A stretch of 64,000 nt of DNA from Okapia johnstoni (lineage: Eukaryota > Chordata > Mammalia > Artiodactyla > Giraffidae). This document shows, one piece after another, positions 54,560-64,000 of this stretch. The stretch is taken from contig CM044316.1 of the NCBI GenBank assembly GCA_024291935.2, forward strand, positions 72,866,501-72,930,500. Reading direction: 5' to 3'. The notes beneath the pieces were generated by a model. It saw only the letters and a program-made list of their open reading frames with translations. It ran no database searches and had not been told where the DNA came from. The position numbers and the translations under genes are program-made. Position 1 is the stretch's first letter. Each line of letters opens with the position of its first letter.

Positions 54560-54970
54560 ACGTATTTAAAAGCCTTAAGATGCAAAGACCTTTTGACCCA
54601 CTTCTGGGAATTTATCTAAGAAAACAGACAGATGCACGTAGAGGTTTATTACAAAAATGAAAACTGTTTATAGTGGAAAATTGATATGATGTTAAAGTGT
54701 TAGGGTGGTTGGATAAATTATAGCACATTCATATCATGGACTATGACATCCATCTAAACATACAGTGTGAACATTTACTGACCTGGAAAGATGGTTATGT
54801 ATAATAATAGACATGAAACAGAAAAGAACATACAGCACAATGTAAAATAGTCATTCCTGGTTGAGCAAGTATGGTTGATTTCCATTTTCTCCAGGTTAGT
54901 TTATGTTTTCTAATTTGTTTTCAATAATCATAGGTCACTTGTATAGTATCTTTTAAGCTTTTGAGTAATC
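54560..54970 (+). repeat. Old L1 LINE 3' region
   Basis: gaccttttgacccacttctg, ggaatttatctaagaaaaca, gggtggttggataaattata, gcacattcatatcatggact and acctggaaagatggttatgt follow the L1 ORF2-end / 3' UTR phrases of old mammalian L1. Confidence 0.8.
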
Positions 54971-55394
54971 AGTCTGGTGATACAAGTTTTTTCAGTATGT
55001 AGAGGTTATCCCAGCATTAGAAATAAATGTTTGTATATGCTTTTTTCAAAAAACAGAAGAACGGCTCTCATAGTTATAGAGATTGGGCTATATAGCCCTC
55101 TCTATATTAACTGCATAGAACTAGAAAATGAGAGAAGGAGGGTAAGAATAAGGAAAAAGTGAACCGACATCTAAGTACACACTGCTCTCTTTAACACCTT
55201 CATCAGCTCTCCATCCTTCACTGGTGCTCCAGCAGGGGTGGTACCACTCCTAGGGGCTGTTTGGGAATATCGGGTGGAGGATATTTTTGGTTGTCCATGG
55301 ACAAATGAGCATTACTGACTTTTAGTGAGTTGAGGGAAGAGAGATTGGCTACCTTGTAAGCCTTGGAAAATCCAAAACAAGAAAGACTTGTCCT
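54971..55394. other. Unassigned sequence
   Basis: No supported gene; short opposite-strand frames only. Confidence 0.4.
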
Positions 55395-55905
55395 GCTCAA
55401 ATGTCAACTGCACCCTCCCCGAGAAACCCTGCTAAACTAAACTTCACTGAATAAAATCCAGAACCTTCACTCCCTAACCCCTGCCTGTTTTTTGAATCTC
55501 CTCTCTCCCAGCTTCCCTTCCTATTTTACACCCTGCTCTGTCCCACTTTTAACTACTTTTTCCTCTGCCCCATGCATTAACTGTATCAAATTGCTGGCGA
55601 TTCTCATGGACTACCAAGAAGTATTATGCTTCTCAACTTTCATTTGGTTTAGATTATTCGCTCTGCCTAGAATACTTTCATAAAGTCCTACTCATTCTTA
55701 AAGATTCAGCCTGATCATCTCCTTTGTGGAGCCTGTTGTTGTATCATAATTCTTTTCCCTTTCTTGTCCTCATTGTTACTTGTATGTATCTCTATTGTAA
55801 CACTTAAAACACCATACAGTATTTCATGTCCATATTCTCCTGCTAGAGGTACAAGTTCCTTGTGGGCAAGGAGGGCATACTTATTCATGGCTTAACTCCA
55901 AACAA
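55395..55905 (+). repeat. L2 LINE 3' end
   Basis: ctccctaacccctgcctgtt, ttattcgctctgcctagaat, actttcataaagtcctactc, attcttaaagattcagcctg and gctagaggtacaagttcctt / gtgggcaaggagggcatact follow the L2 end. Confidence 0.75.
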
Positions 55906-56194
55906 GAGGGAAAAAAACATCTCATGTTACTCAGTGAATGCTTATTAGCTGGGGAAAAAATGGAAATCAGCTTTTCTTTCAGTTAGCACTGAAAAAATAA
56001 TAGAGAGAAAATTAATTCAGTTAGTAAAAAAGAGATTTCAAATAATTCAAATTATTTTCCATTTCAATAAAAATAATGTTGACATCTGTTTCATTACCAT
56101 CACACAAAATAATTGAAGGAAAAAAAAACAAGAAGGTATATTTATTGGCTCCAAATGTGTCCAAACTCTTAAATGCTAAGAAATGCACATTTGT
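55906..56194. other. Unassigned AT-rich sequence
   Basis: No gene or repeat recognised. Confidence 0.4.
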
Positions 56195-56414
56195 GTGTTG
56201 GTATGGTGGCGCTAATTGTAAAGAACCAGCCTGCCAATGCAGGAGATATAAGAGACATGGGTTCAATCTCTGAGTTAGGAAGATCCCCTGGAGGAGGACA
56301 TGGCAACCCAGTCCAGTATTCTTGCCTGGAGAATCCCATGGACAGAGGAGCCTGGTGGTCTACAGTCCATGGGGTTACAAAAAGTCAGATGTGACTTAGC
56401 ACACACACACACAT
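56195..56414 (+). mobile_element. Bov-tA SINE
   Basis: Forward orientation, ggtatggtggcgctaattgt to gtgacttagcacacacacac, ending in a (CA)5 tail. Confidence 0.93.
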
Positions 56415-57289
56415 GTGACGTATATGTGCATCATTCTATTTGTAGTATAATCTATTATAATGTAGATATGCTGGCAAATATAAAGCAAATTTAGGCTAAG
56501 AAGAAATTTTAGTAATCTTTGTGACTGAAGTTCAAGGAACTCCAGGGAAATTCTTTCTTCCTGACAGTCGAATCTTTTTGCTTATAGAACATATGCTATG
56601 TTACAGGGATCACTGAATTGGGAGACTGATCTATAAAAACATATTGAACAAAACTAAGAGTCAAAGGCCAGAGACAGGGATCTCACTTTTGTTTTACATG
56701 TCTTGGTCTCTAAAGTTAAATGTTTCCCCCCTTCTAATAATATAAGATGTTTAGAAACATATTAGTCATTTATTAATAGGGCATCTATTAATCACGTTCA
56801 TATTTTAGGAGATAAGATGGTTCTCTATTCTAATCAACAACTTGAAACAATTAAAACATCAGATTTGTGAAGGAGGAGTGCCATAACCATCTACTGTTTC
56901 AACTGACTATTTTATTTCACATCAGACATCACTCTTCCCCCTTGAAAATGAGTAACTACAACGTACTAAGTATTGTGTATGTTACTGTGGCAGAAAGAAA
57001 AAAGAAATTAGAATCTCCCATCTAACTGTTCAAACTTTAGTAGAAGGAATAAAATAAACACATAGATGAAGTAAAAAGTGTAATAGCAAGTCAGAGGAGA
57101 ATCTTCTGGCTGCAGGAAATGTCAGAGCATCTGAGGTAAAAATCGAAAGATGGATAAGTTTTGGACTGCTTCATGTGGATGAAGACTATGACAGATTCAA
57201 AAGAAACAGTCCTTGCAGTCATAAAGATTTCACAAACAGTAAATTGTTTTATTTGAAAATTAGGATATATCTGTTCTTTATTTTAAAAA
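56415..57289. other. Unassigned sequence
   Basis: No named repeat or supported gene. Confidence 0.4.
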
Positions 57290-58295
57290 GCTATGAGTCG
57301 GGTATTTTTGCTTTTGGTCAAAATGGAGTAACAGGGATCGGATCTACTCTCCTGCCTGAAATAACCAAAAAATCCAAAAACAGCTAAAACAGTGGTGTTC
57401 AAGGCACTGAACATTTATCAATAAAACACAATGATCCCTGAGAGACAAGAGAGAAACAAGGTAAGCAAATTGCCCCAGTTTACTGCTGGCATAGAGAGAG
57501 AGAACTTGGACAGTGTATTGCAGATTCCCTGAGTTGAGGAAATATTGATGAGACTCTGGGGAAATAAAAGCAGCAAGGGCTTGCAGGACCGAAAAACAAA
57601 AGAGAAAAGGAACTCCGGAGGTTCTTCAGAGGGTCTCCTGTGAGTATTCAGTGGAGTATTGATAATTGCATGCAACTGAGGAAACCACATAAAGCTAGGG
57701 AAAGAGCCACCCCAAAATGAAAAAGAATAATATATGGCACTCACACAGGGCAAGAAATATTATCTGTTCCACCAGTCAGACAGAAAAAAAAAAAAAAAAC
57801 CTCACAATTCAGAGGGCATCACAGAATACTTAGACTGGTCTTACTTCAAGAGTGAACAATTAGTCCTCAGTTAAACATGGGTCTAGTCCCACTAACAGAT
57901 CTTAAAATCAAAACCCAAAAGGATCATACTGTTTTTTTCCTAAGTAACCTAACAGCACCCAAGGACAAACTTCAAAAATATTCATAAGAATATAAAAGTG
58001 TCTAACACCAAACACCAACTTGACTTAATTATATGAGATGCTGCTAAGGAAAACATATTCCATAAATGCCTGTATTAGTAAAGAAGAAAGTTCCACCTTG
58101 GGGGGAAGCAAAAAGCAAATGAAACTGAAAGTAAGCAGAGAGAAGAAAATACTAAATATGAGAGTATGAGATGAGAAACCAATAAAAACCAAAAGCAAGG
58201 TGTTGGGATTTGTTTGTGTTTTTAGGAAAATCAACAAAATGATAAACTTCTATCCAGACTGATTAAGGAAAAAAGTAAAATATTAATATTACCAG
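57290..58295 (+). repeat. Old L1 LINE, 5' and internal part, rearranged
   Basis: The left part (gtcaaaatggagtaacaggg, atcggatctactctcctgcc) is like an old L1 5' UTR; the right end (aggaaaatcaacaaaatgat / aaacttctatccagactgat / taaggaaaaaagt) is the L1 ORF2 segment 'aaaattgataaacctctagccagactgac'. The material between is shorter than an intact L1, so parts of ORF1/ORF2 are deleted. A 17-base A run sits at 57784-57800. The 111- and 70-codon minus frames are antisense shadows. Confidence 0.7.
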
Positions 58296-59824
58296 TGCTG
58301 TTATTACCAGTGTCCTGACAAACTTTGCTTTTGTTCTTCCAGTGAAACTGAAACTTCTTACTTGACATTAAATGCTAAATGATCTCTGAACACATGTATT
58401 TTTTACTTGGGACTTCTTGCAACTTATTAAAAACAGAAATGTCTTTAGGTTTGTGTACATGAAAAGCATTTAAAATGTATAACAGATTGTCTTATCAAAG
58501 AAATTGAGATCTCCCAGCACCAAGAGATTATGTCTGAAAATGAAACTTCTTATGACCACCATAATTTCAAAAAATAATCGCTCTTCACCAAGTGACAGTA
58601 GTTGAAAACCTGATTTTTCTTTGAATGCATGTATGTTTTGCCTCAAAAACCTAAGACATGTTACTGTGAATTGAAGAAAGCCTTTAAATGCTCAGACCTC
58701 AAGTATAAAAACGTCCACATTTTCCACTGGTCTTGAAGATTGACCTGTACATCTTCTAACTGTACTCTAAACATTTCTATCTATACTTGATTGCTTTAAA
58801 AAAAAAAAAAAAGAAAGAAAATCCTCTGAGATTAGTTAAATAACAGGCATTCTGTTTAGGGCTTATTTCCATCTTTGGGGCTTTATGAGGATGGAAGAAG
58901 CTTGTGATGTAAATTTCTGAAGTAACTATTCCTTGATTATCAAAATTAGATTTCTCACCAGCATTTTGCATTTAACATCAGAAAGGAAGATGAAGGGAAG
59001 AAAAGCAATGTTTATACAGGGAAGCTGGGCAGTTGTTCAGGAATGAGTTCCAGATGCTATAGCCTTGAAGACCTAGGCTTCCATGGAAGGCCTTATGTCT
59101 TTCATGGTACAAGAAGCTCAGAAGAATAACTTCCCTTTCAAAGCCGAATAACTCAATCCCTTCAGTAGTTGCAACTTGAAAGAAGAGGATTTACTTACTC
59201 TGTCAGGTTAGGTCAATCCACCTATTAGTACCATGGTGCAGGCAGATTGTCAGAGACATCAGAACATCTCCAAAGACTCTGGATGCATGTAATATCAATT
59301 TATTGTACATTCTGCTGCTATTTTCATTCTGCTGCTATTTCATTCATGTTGCTAATTTATCACAGTTCAAAAGAATGAGAAGTTTCCTGTAACCTTATGT
59401 GTGAAAAATGGCAAAGTCCAGAATTTATTGAAAGATACAAATCTTCAAAGATTTTTTGAAATTTTTTTCTTAAAGAGCTTAATGGCTTCATAGTTGCTCG
59501 TTAAATAAAAGATTATAATAGATATGAACACATTGAAATGGCAAAGACTTAATTCTATCAGAAATGTGCTGTGAATTATTTTTCAACTATTAATTTTGTG
59601 CATATTATTAGGTTTAGATGAAACACTCTTTGTGTGACTCTGTAATTTTGTTACAAGGAAGGCTTTCTGTTATCAATTTTATAGACCTGCCAAATCATGA
59701 TGAATTTACTGAGCAGCAACTGGGTGGTGTACTGACCCTTGAACTTGTAGCTCATCCCTCATTTCTCAGTTTCTACCACTGCTCCCTGACAATCTATTCT
59801 CCAAACAAAAACAGTCAGAATGAT
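58296..59824. other. Unassigned sequence, no gene seen
   Basis: An acceptor-like tgcttttgttcttccag (58326-58342) is followed by frames with early stops, so no exon is called. A 16-base A run at 58797-58812. The tandem phrase ttctgctgctatttt/cattctgctgctatttcatt at 59310-59345 is a short direct duplication. Confidence 0.45.
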
Positions 59825-60010
59825 CTTTTCTAAATGTAAACAATTCATGTCTTAATTCTGCTCAAGACCCTCCAATGGGTTTCCATCACATTCACAATAA
59901 AACCCAAACTCCCTACTCTAGCTTTAGAAGTTCTTCATACTCTAGGCCCTGCTTACCTGCCTAAAGTCCTTTCCTTCTTATTCCCTTTCATTCACTCTGC
60001 TCCAGCCACC
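59825..60010 (+). repeat. L2 LINE fragment
   Basis: gtcttaattctgctcaagac, cctccaatgggtttccatca, cattcacaataaaacccaaa, tctaggccctgcttacctgc and cattcactctgctccagcca match L2 very clearly. Confidence 0.92.
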
Positions 60011-60463
60011 TGCACCCAATCAGCAGTGGGAGCAGAAGTTTCCATTTTTTGTGCAAACATGGAGACTGGGTACTTATTACACATTAGCAAATAACATACA
60101 TGCAAAGGAGTTATTCTGCAAGTAAAGAATTTAAATATCCCTGGAGAACATTCTACCCAGCTTTTCCTTCTGTGTGTGGACAAAGTACACTCTTGCATTC
60201 ATTTCCTCTTTATATAAAGATCACTATTATGATGAATATTCTAAAGAAGGAGATAGCTAAGAAATTCCTTCTCAAAACAGATTTTAAAAATTAGTTTATA
60301 TGTCTGCATTCACAGATTAAGATTCATTCCAGAAGGAGATGGAAATGATTTGAGAATCCTGACCACCTTGCTCTCATATTATTTGTATTCTGACTATTTT
60401 GCATTGGCCTAGATATGAGGCCAGGAGAGGAAGGAGCAGTGTCAATCTGCCTTTTAGGTTCCC
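60011..60463. other. Unassigned sequence
   Basis: No gene or repeat recognised. Confidence 0.4.
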
Positions 60464-60475
60464 TTCTTCCAGCTG

Positions 60476-60657
60476 GGGTTTCCCTTGTAGCTCAGTTGGT
60501 AAAGAATCTGGCTGCAGTGAAGGAGACCCCAGTTCGATTCCCGGGTTGGTAGGATCCCCTGGAGAAGGGAAAGGCTACCCACTCCAGTATTCTGGCCTGG
60601 AGAATTCCAAGGGGGTCACAAAGAGTCAGACAGGGCTGAGAGACTTTCACTTTCACT
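60476..60657 (+). mobile_element. Bov-tA SINE with 3' internal deletion
   Basis: Forward orientation, gggtttcccttgtagctcag to actttcactttcac. The stretch equal to 'gagcctggcgggctacagtccat' is missing between gaattccaag and gggtcaca. Direct repeat ttctt(c)(c/t)agctg at 60464-60475 and 60658-60669, 11 of 12 bases. Confidence 0.93.
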
Positions 60658-60774
60658 TTCTTCTAGCTGCAAACATGGAAAGGTATCTGCTCTACATTTG
60701 TGTTTTAATATAATCTGTCTTATACATCAAAGAGCAAACTCCATTTTTTCAATTCAATCTCCTACACCACTTCC

Positions 60775-60955
60775 AACTATCAGTTATTGAGCACTTGCTA
60801 AGAACTAGAATTTTATTTACAGGGTTTAAATGACGCAACTCACAAGTACCCTGCAAGGTCAAATCATGGTGGACCTTTTATATTTGAGAACACTGAGGGT
60901 TTAAGTGGCTTATCCAAATTCATGCATCTGATAAATGCAACTGGACTGAACAATC
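60775..60955 (+). repeat. MIR SINE
   Basis: cagttattgagcacttgcta, agaactagaattttatttac, gacgcaactcacaagtaccc, gaacactgagggtttaagtg and gcttatccaaattcatgcat follow the MIR. Confidence 0.85.
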
Positions 60956-62452
60956 AGGGAACTTTCTTTTATCTTGGGCCCCTAAAGTATTTGTGGCTGG
61001 TTAACTCAGCTGATTGGAGGTTGAAGTTCAGTGCTAATGAGGTCAATGTCATAAACATGAAGTTTAAGTGAGGGCTTTCCTCTGATTCATAACTGAAAGT
61101 TCAACATTTAACCCCAGACAGTCGACACATACTGTTGTTCACAATGAGGGTAGAGTGAAAGAGTGGGTGGCTTAGTATAAATCTGTCACAAATGCAGAAA
61201 ACAGTATTCATAAAACATGTTTCCTGATAACTAGCCAAAATCATCATGTTTTTTCAAACACAACAGTAAGTTACATTTAAGCTAGGAAGTCATCAATAGC
61301 AATAGTTCTCATTCTAATAGCCAGGCAATGGCAAAATCATAGAATGGTTGAGCTGGATGTTCTCATCAGATCTTTCTGGTACAATCCCTGCATTGGACGA
61401 TAAAAAACAAATGAAAAGTCAAGAGTAGGCATGGAGGCAGGGATTGGTGGATTATTTCCCCAATGTCTCTAAACCAGAGGTAGAACCTGATTTTTCTGAC
61501 TCTTGGTTTATGGTTCTTTCTACCAAACTAAGGAGAGAGTCTATTGTAGCCCCAGCCTGAGCATGAGAGGAATTATCTGGGCACCTCCTGAACTTGAGGA
61601 ACACATAACTAACCTGTCTCCAGATGTAAAGAGAGAATGAAATGTGTTGTTTCCCTTTGGAAATGGCCAAATCTGAAGAACATTTTTTTTTTTTTTTAAT
61701 TTCCATTGAAAGCCTTTACTTTCCCCTTAAGTTTAATGAAATTTACATTTCAATTTTTTCTCTCTTTGCCTCATTGGTTCCCCTTTCTTCCTTTCAGAAT
61801 CCTAAACCACACCATTCTCTGTGAACAATGACCCCGAGGTTGTCTTTCACAGATAAAGCACCAACCAGCGTGTCCTCAAGTCTGTGGGCACTTCAAGAAC
61901 AGGGCCTGTTCCCTCTAGATTTCTTCTCTCTGGTTGCAAAAAAAATAGTAGGAATCTTCTAGAGAGAGAGTGACTTTCATAGGAATACTGACTTCCAGCA
62001 TATGTCTCTCTATATGGATAAATTCTCTTCCCACCTTTAAATTGTGTAACTTGGCAGGATGTTGACAATAATAACACACATGGAGACCAGGAAATTATAT
62101 AGAAAGGAAAACAAAACAAAGTAAAATAGGAATATAAATATTTAGTATATATATGACTCACCTTGTTTTCTGCCAGTTAGAGTCAACTTTTTTTTTTCCT
62201 TGAAGTAGTTGAAATCAAAACAAAAGAAAGTGATGTGATGGTATAACACATTTAATAAAGTCTTTTGTTTAAATCACCATCACACTTTTAAATTATACTT
62301 TCTAAGTTTGACTTCACATCTCCATGATACCTAATGAAAGCTGTGAATCAAGTAGTTGCATAGATTTTTTTTCAGAATTATAACATCATAGGCTTGATGT
62401 TACTCATAAGCTTAAAACAACTATGATGGAATTCTTTGTGATTTATGTAGGC
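60956..62452. other. Unassigned sequence, no gene seen
   Basis: Contains an A/T run at 61682-61699. Minus frames at 61452-61706 and 61847-62161 lack splice or family support. Confidence 0.45.
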
Positions 62453-62600
62453 CAGCAGCTCTCAAACGTAGTGGGTATCAGGGTCACCGAGAGGCTTTGT
62501 TAAACACAGATTGCTGGGTCCCCACCCCCAGATTTTCTGATTCAGTAGCACTGTGTAGTATCTGAGAATTTTCATTTGTTGAGAAGCTCCCTTAGAAAGG
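62453..62600 (+). repeat. MER5A hAT transposon remnant, part 1
   Basis: cagcagctctcaaacgtagt, cagggtcaccgagaggcttt, gttaaacacagattgctggg, cccccagattttctgattca and gtagtatctgagaattttca are MER5A. The 5' terminal repeat is complementary to the end at 62880-62893. Confidence 0.93.
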
Positions 62601-62846
62601 CTGAAAGTGAAGTAAGTAGTGAAAGTGTTAGTCGCTCAGTCATGTCTGACTCTACAACCCCATGGACTATGTAGCCCAGCACGCTTCTCTGTCCATGGAA
62701 TTCCCCAGGCAAGAATGGAGTGGGTAGCCATTCCCTTGAGTGAATAGTCATTCCATTCTCCAGGGGATCTTCCTGACTCAGGGATCAAACCCAGGTCTCC
62801 TGTATTGCAGTTGAATTCTTTACTGTCCGAGCCACCAGAGAAGCCC
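62601..62846 (-). mobile_element. Bov-tA SINE inside MER5A, with internal duplication
   Basis: Reverse orientation, gaaagtgaagtaagtagtga to gagccaccagagaagcccc. Within it gtgggtagccattcccttga / gtgaatagtcattccattct is a diverged tandem duplication of about 24 bases not present in the other copies. Confidence 0.92.
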
Positions 62847-62893
62847 CACCCCCCCCAAAAAAGGGCTAGTCCTGCATATTTTGAAAACCACTG
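62847..62893 (+). repeat. MER5A remnant, part 2
   Basis: After a C/A-rich junction, ggctagtcctgcatattttg / aaaaccactg is the 3' end with the terminal repeat (ttt)gaaaaccactg. The word atttatg follows directly (62894-62900) and also occurs at 62441-62447, fitting an old 8-bp hAT duplication with a few extra bases at the 5' side. Confidence 0.85.
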
Positions 62894-63858
62894 ATTTATG
62901 CTAATACTAGCCTGAATTCTTTCCTTCTGTTGGTGTAAAGAGCCATCTTAACACATAAGCAACCTCTGACACAGACCATTTGGCAAGAATCAGATTTGGA
63001 TTTTTCAAGTGTCTGGAGAAAATTATTGTAGACAATTTCAGTTGGCCTCTTTTCAGCAAAGTCTCTTGATCCAGGTGAGCCTCAAGTGACTCCCAGACTG
63101 ATTGTCAAATCTAATTCCAAATCCTAGGATATTTGGAAAATATAATGTTTGTAAATGCAGTTGAATCTTGTGAATACATAACAAGTGTCCTTAGAAAAGA
63201 GCAGTTCATAGCTCATTTATATAAATGCTGCTTAATGTTCATAAAGTGCAAATAAGAAATATTGAACAAAAAGAACCAGCACTCAACAGTTCGGTTATTA
63301 GGAACTACCTGGGTGGCACCCTTCATTCAGCCTTGCTCTCATCCTGTAACAAAGTCAGTCTCTTTGCCAAGTAGTCAAAATAAACATTAGCAAGACAAGA
63401 GAAGAAGGAAACAATGTGGAAAGACTTCCATAAATAATTACCTTATGCCTACTTGTAACATTACTGCAGGTTTTATGCACAATAGAAATAGTCCCAGGTT
63501 TTCTTCCGTTAAAAGAGATCAGAATGGTAAATATAAATCATGCTCATTTACCTCCTCTGTGACAGAGGCAGCTTCAACAACACAGCTTGCTGAGATTTAT
63601 TGCACTAGACAACTGTTTGAGATCCATGGAAGCTGTTCAGGGAGCAGATAAGCACAGCCTAACTTGAGAAATGCTAGGTCTACTTCAGTGTGGTCTGGAT
63701 GAATAGGCATTCTTCCTGGACTATTTCCTGAATGGAAGTAATCTGTTTTGCAGTGGCTCTGAGTGCCTTTTGTTGCAGACACTATGTTCTGAACCATAAG
63801 CAGAAACTTAAGGCTTCGCTGCCATTAAGACTCCCCTGAAAGGCCAGTTAACAGCTGT
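62894..63858. other. Unassigned sequence, no gene seen
   Basis: Opposite-strand frames at 63445-63797 overlap and are unsupported. No named repeat. Confidence 0.45.
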
Positions 63859-64000
63859 GAAAGAGTTAGTGAAAGTGTTTGTCACTCAGTCGTATCCAAC
63901 TCTTTGCGACCCCATGGACTGTAGCCTGCCAGGCTCTTCTGTCCATGGAATTTTCCAGGCAAGAATACTGGAGTGGGTAACCATTCCCTTCTCCAGGGGA
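63859..64000 (-). mobile_element. Bov-tA SINE, cut by the window edge
   Basis: Reverse orientation, gtgaaagagttagtgaaagt to cattcccttctccagggga; the tRNA-like head lies beyond the window. Confidence 0.95.

Noticed and set aside
63057..63074. Possible 18-nt microexon (acceptor ctcttttcag, donor ccag/gtgagc)
   Set aside because: Too short to test by frame, and such pairs arise by chance often in 64 kb.
1..64000. Search for bacterial-type operons, phage, integrons or a novel multi-gene system
   Set aside because: SINE, LINE and LTR content is that of a ruminant nuclear genome throughout; no gene cluster of any kind is visible.

Overview
This window is nuclear DNA of a bovid ruminant (cattle, sheep, goat, buffalo or a close relative). 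The evidence is the repeat content: about twenty tRNA-derived Bov-tA SINEs, one dimeric BOV-A2 SINE, eight BovB (RTE-type) LINE loci, three CHR SINEs, ruminant L1 3' ends and a ruminant retroviral LTR. These lie over an older mammalian layer of L2, MIR, MER5, MaLR-type LTRs and old L1. The species cannot be told from what I can see.

I find no complete protein-coding gene. The window reads as intergenic or deep-intronic DNA. The best gene evidence is a 66-nt candidate exon on the minus strand at 20647-20712, with a strong acceptor, a strong donor and one stop-free frame, sitting in a stretch without recognised repeats. A second, weaker candidate is a decayed coding-like stretch on the minus strand at 2914-3600. 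RNA-derived sequences are a clear U6 snRNA retropseudogene (18732-18835) and a truncated tRNA-Lys(CTT) pseudogene (48801-48857).

Layout. 1-6.4 kb: mostly unassigned sequence with a diverged duplicated block, a palindromic mariner MITE and one SINE. 6.45-8.05 kb: a 1.6-kb BovB 3' part carrying a broken reverse transcriptase. 8-22 kb: L2, L1, MIR, CHR, MER5 and a tiny BovB tail insert; the U6 copy; the candidate exon. 22.5-24.5 kb: a MIR split by BovB and SINE insertions, one of them nested. 24.7-34 kb: MaLR, L2, a solo LTR, and MIR and L2 copies interrupted by SINEs. 34-43 kb: CHR, MaLR and L1 copies, a young BOV-A2 and a BovB fragment with an inverted head. 43.4-45.9 kb: a BovB mosaic with an internal inverted block from another BovB lineage. 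46-64 kb: more SINEs, a second long BovB, L1, L2 and MIR, and a MER5 copy split by a SINE.

The biology on view is retrotransposition. Several insertions keep target-site duplications that can be read directly, so their boundaries and order can be set. Two BovB insertions show 5' inversion (twin priming) with breakpoints at nearly the same element position. I do not see an undescribed multi-gene system. All family names come from recognising consensus-like sequence by eye; no database search was run, and boundaries without a stated duplication are approximate to about 10-30 bases.
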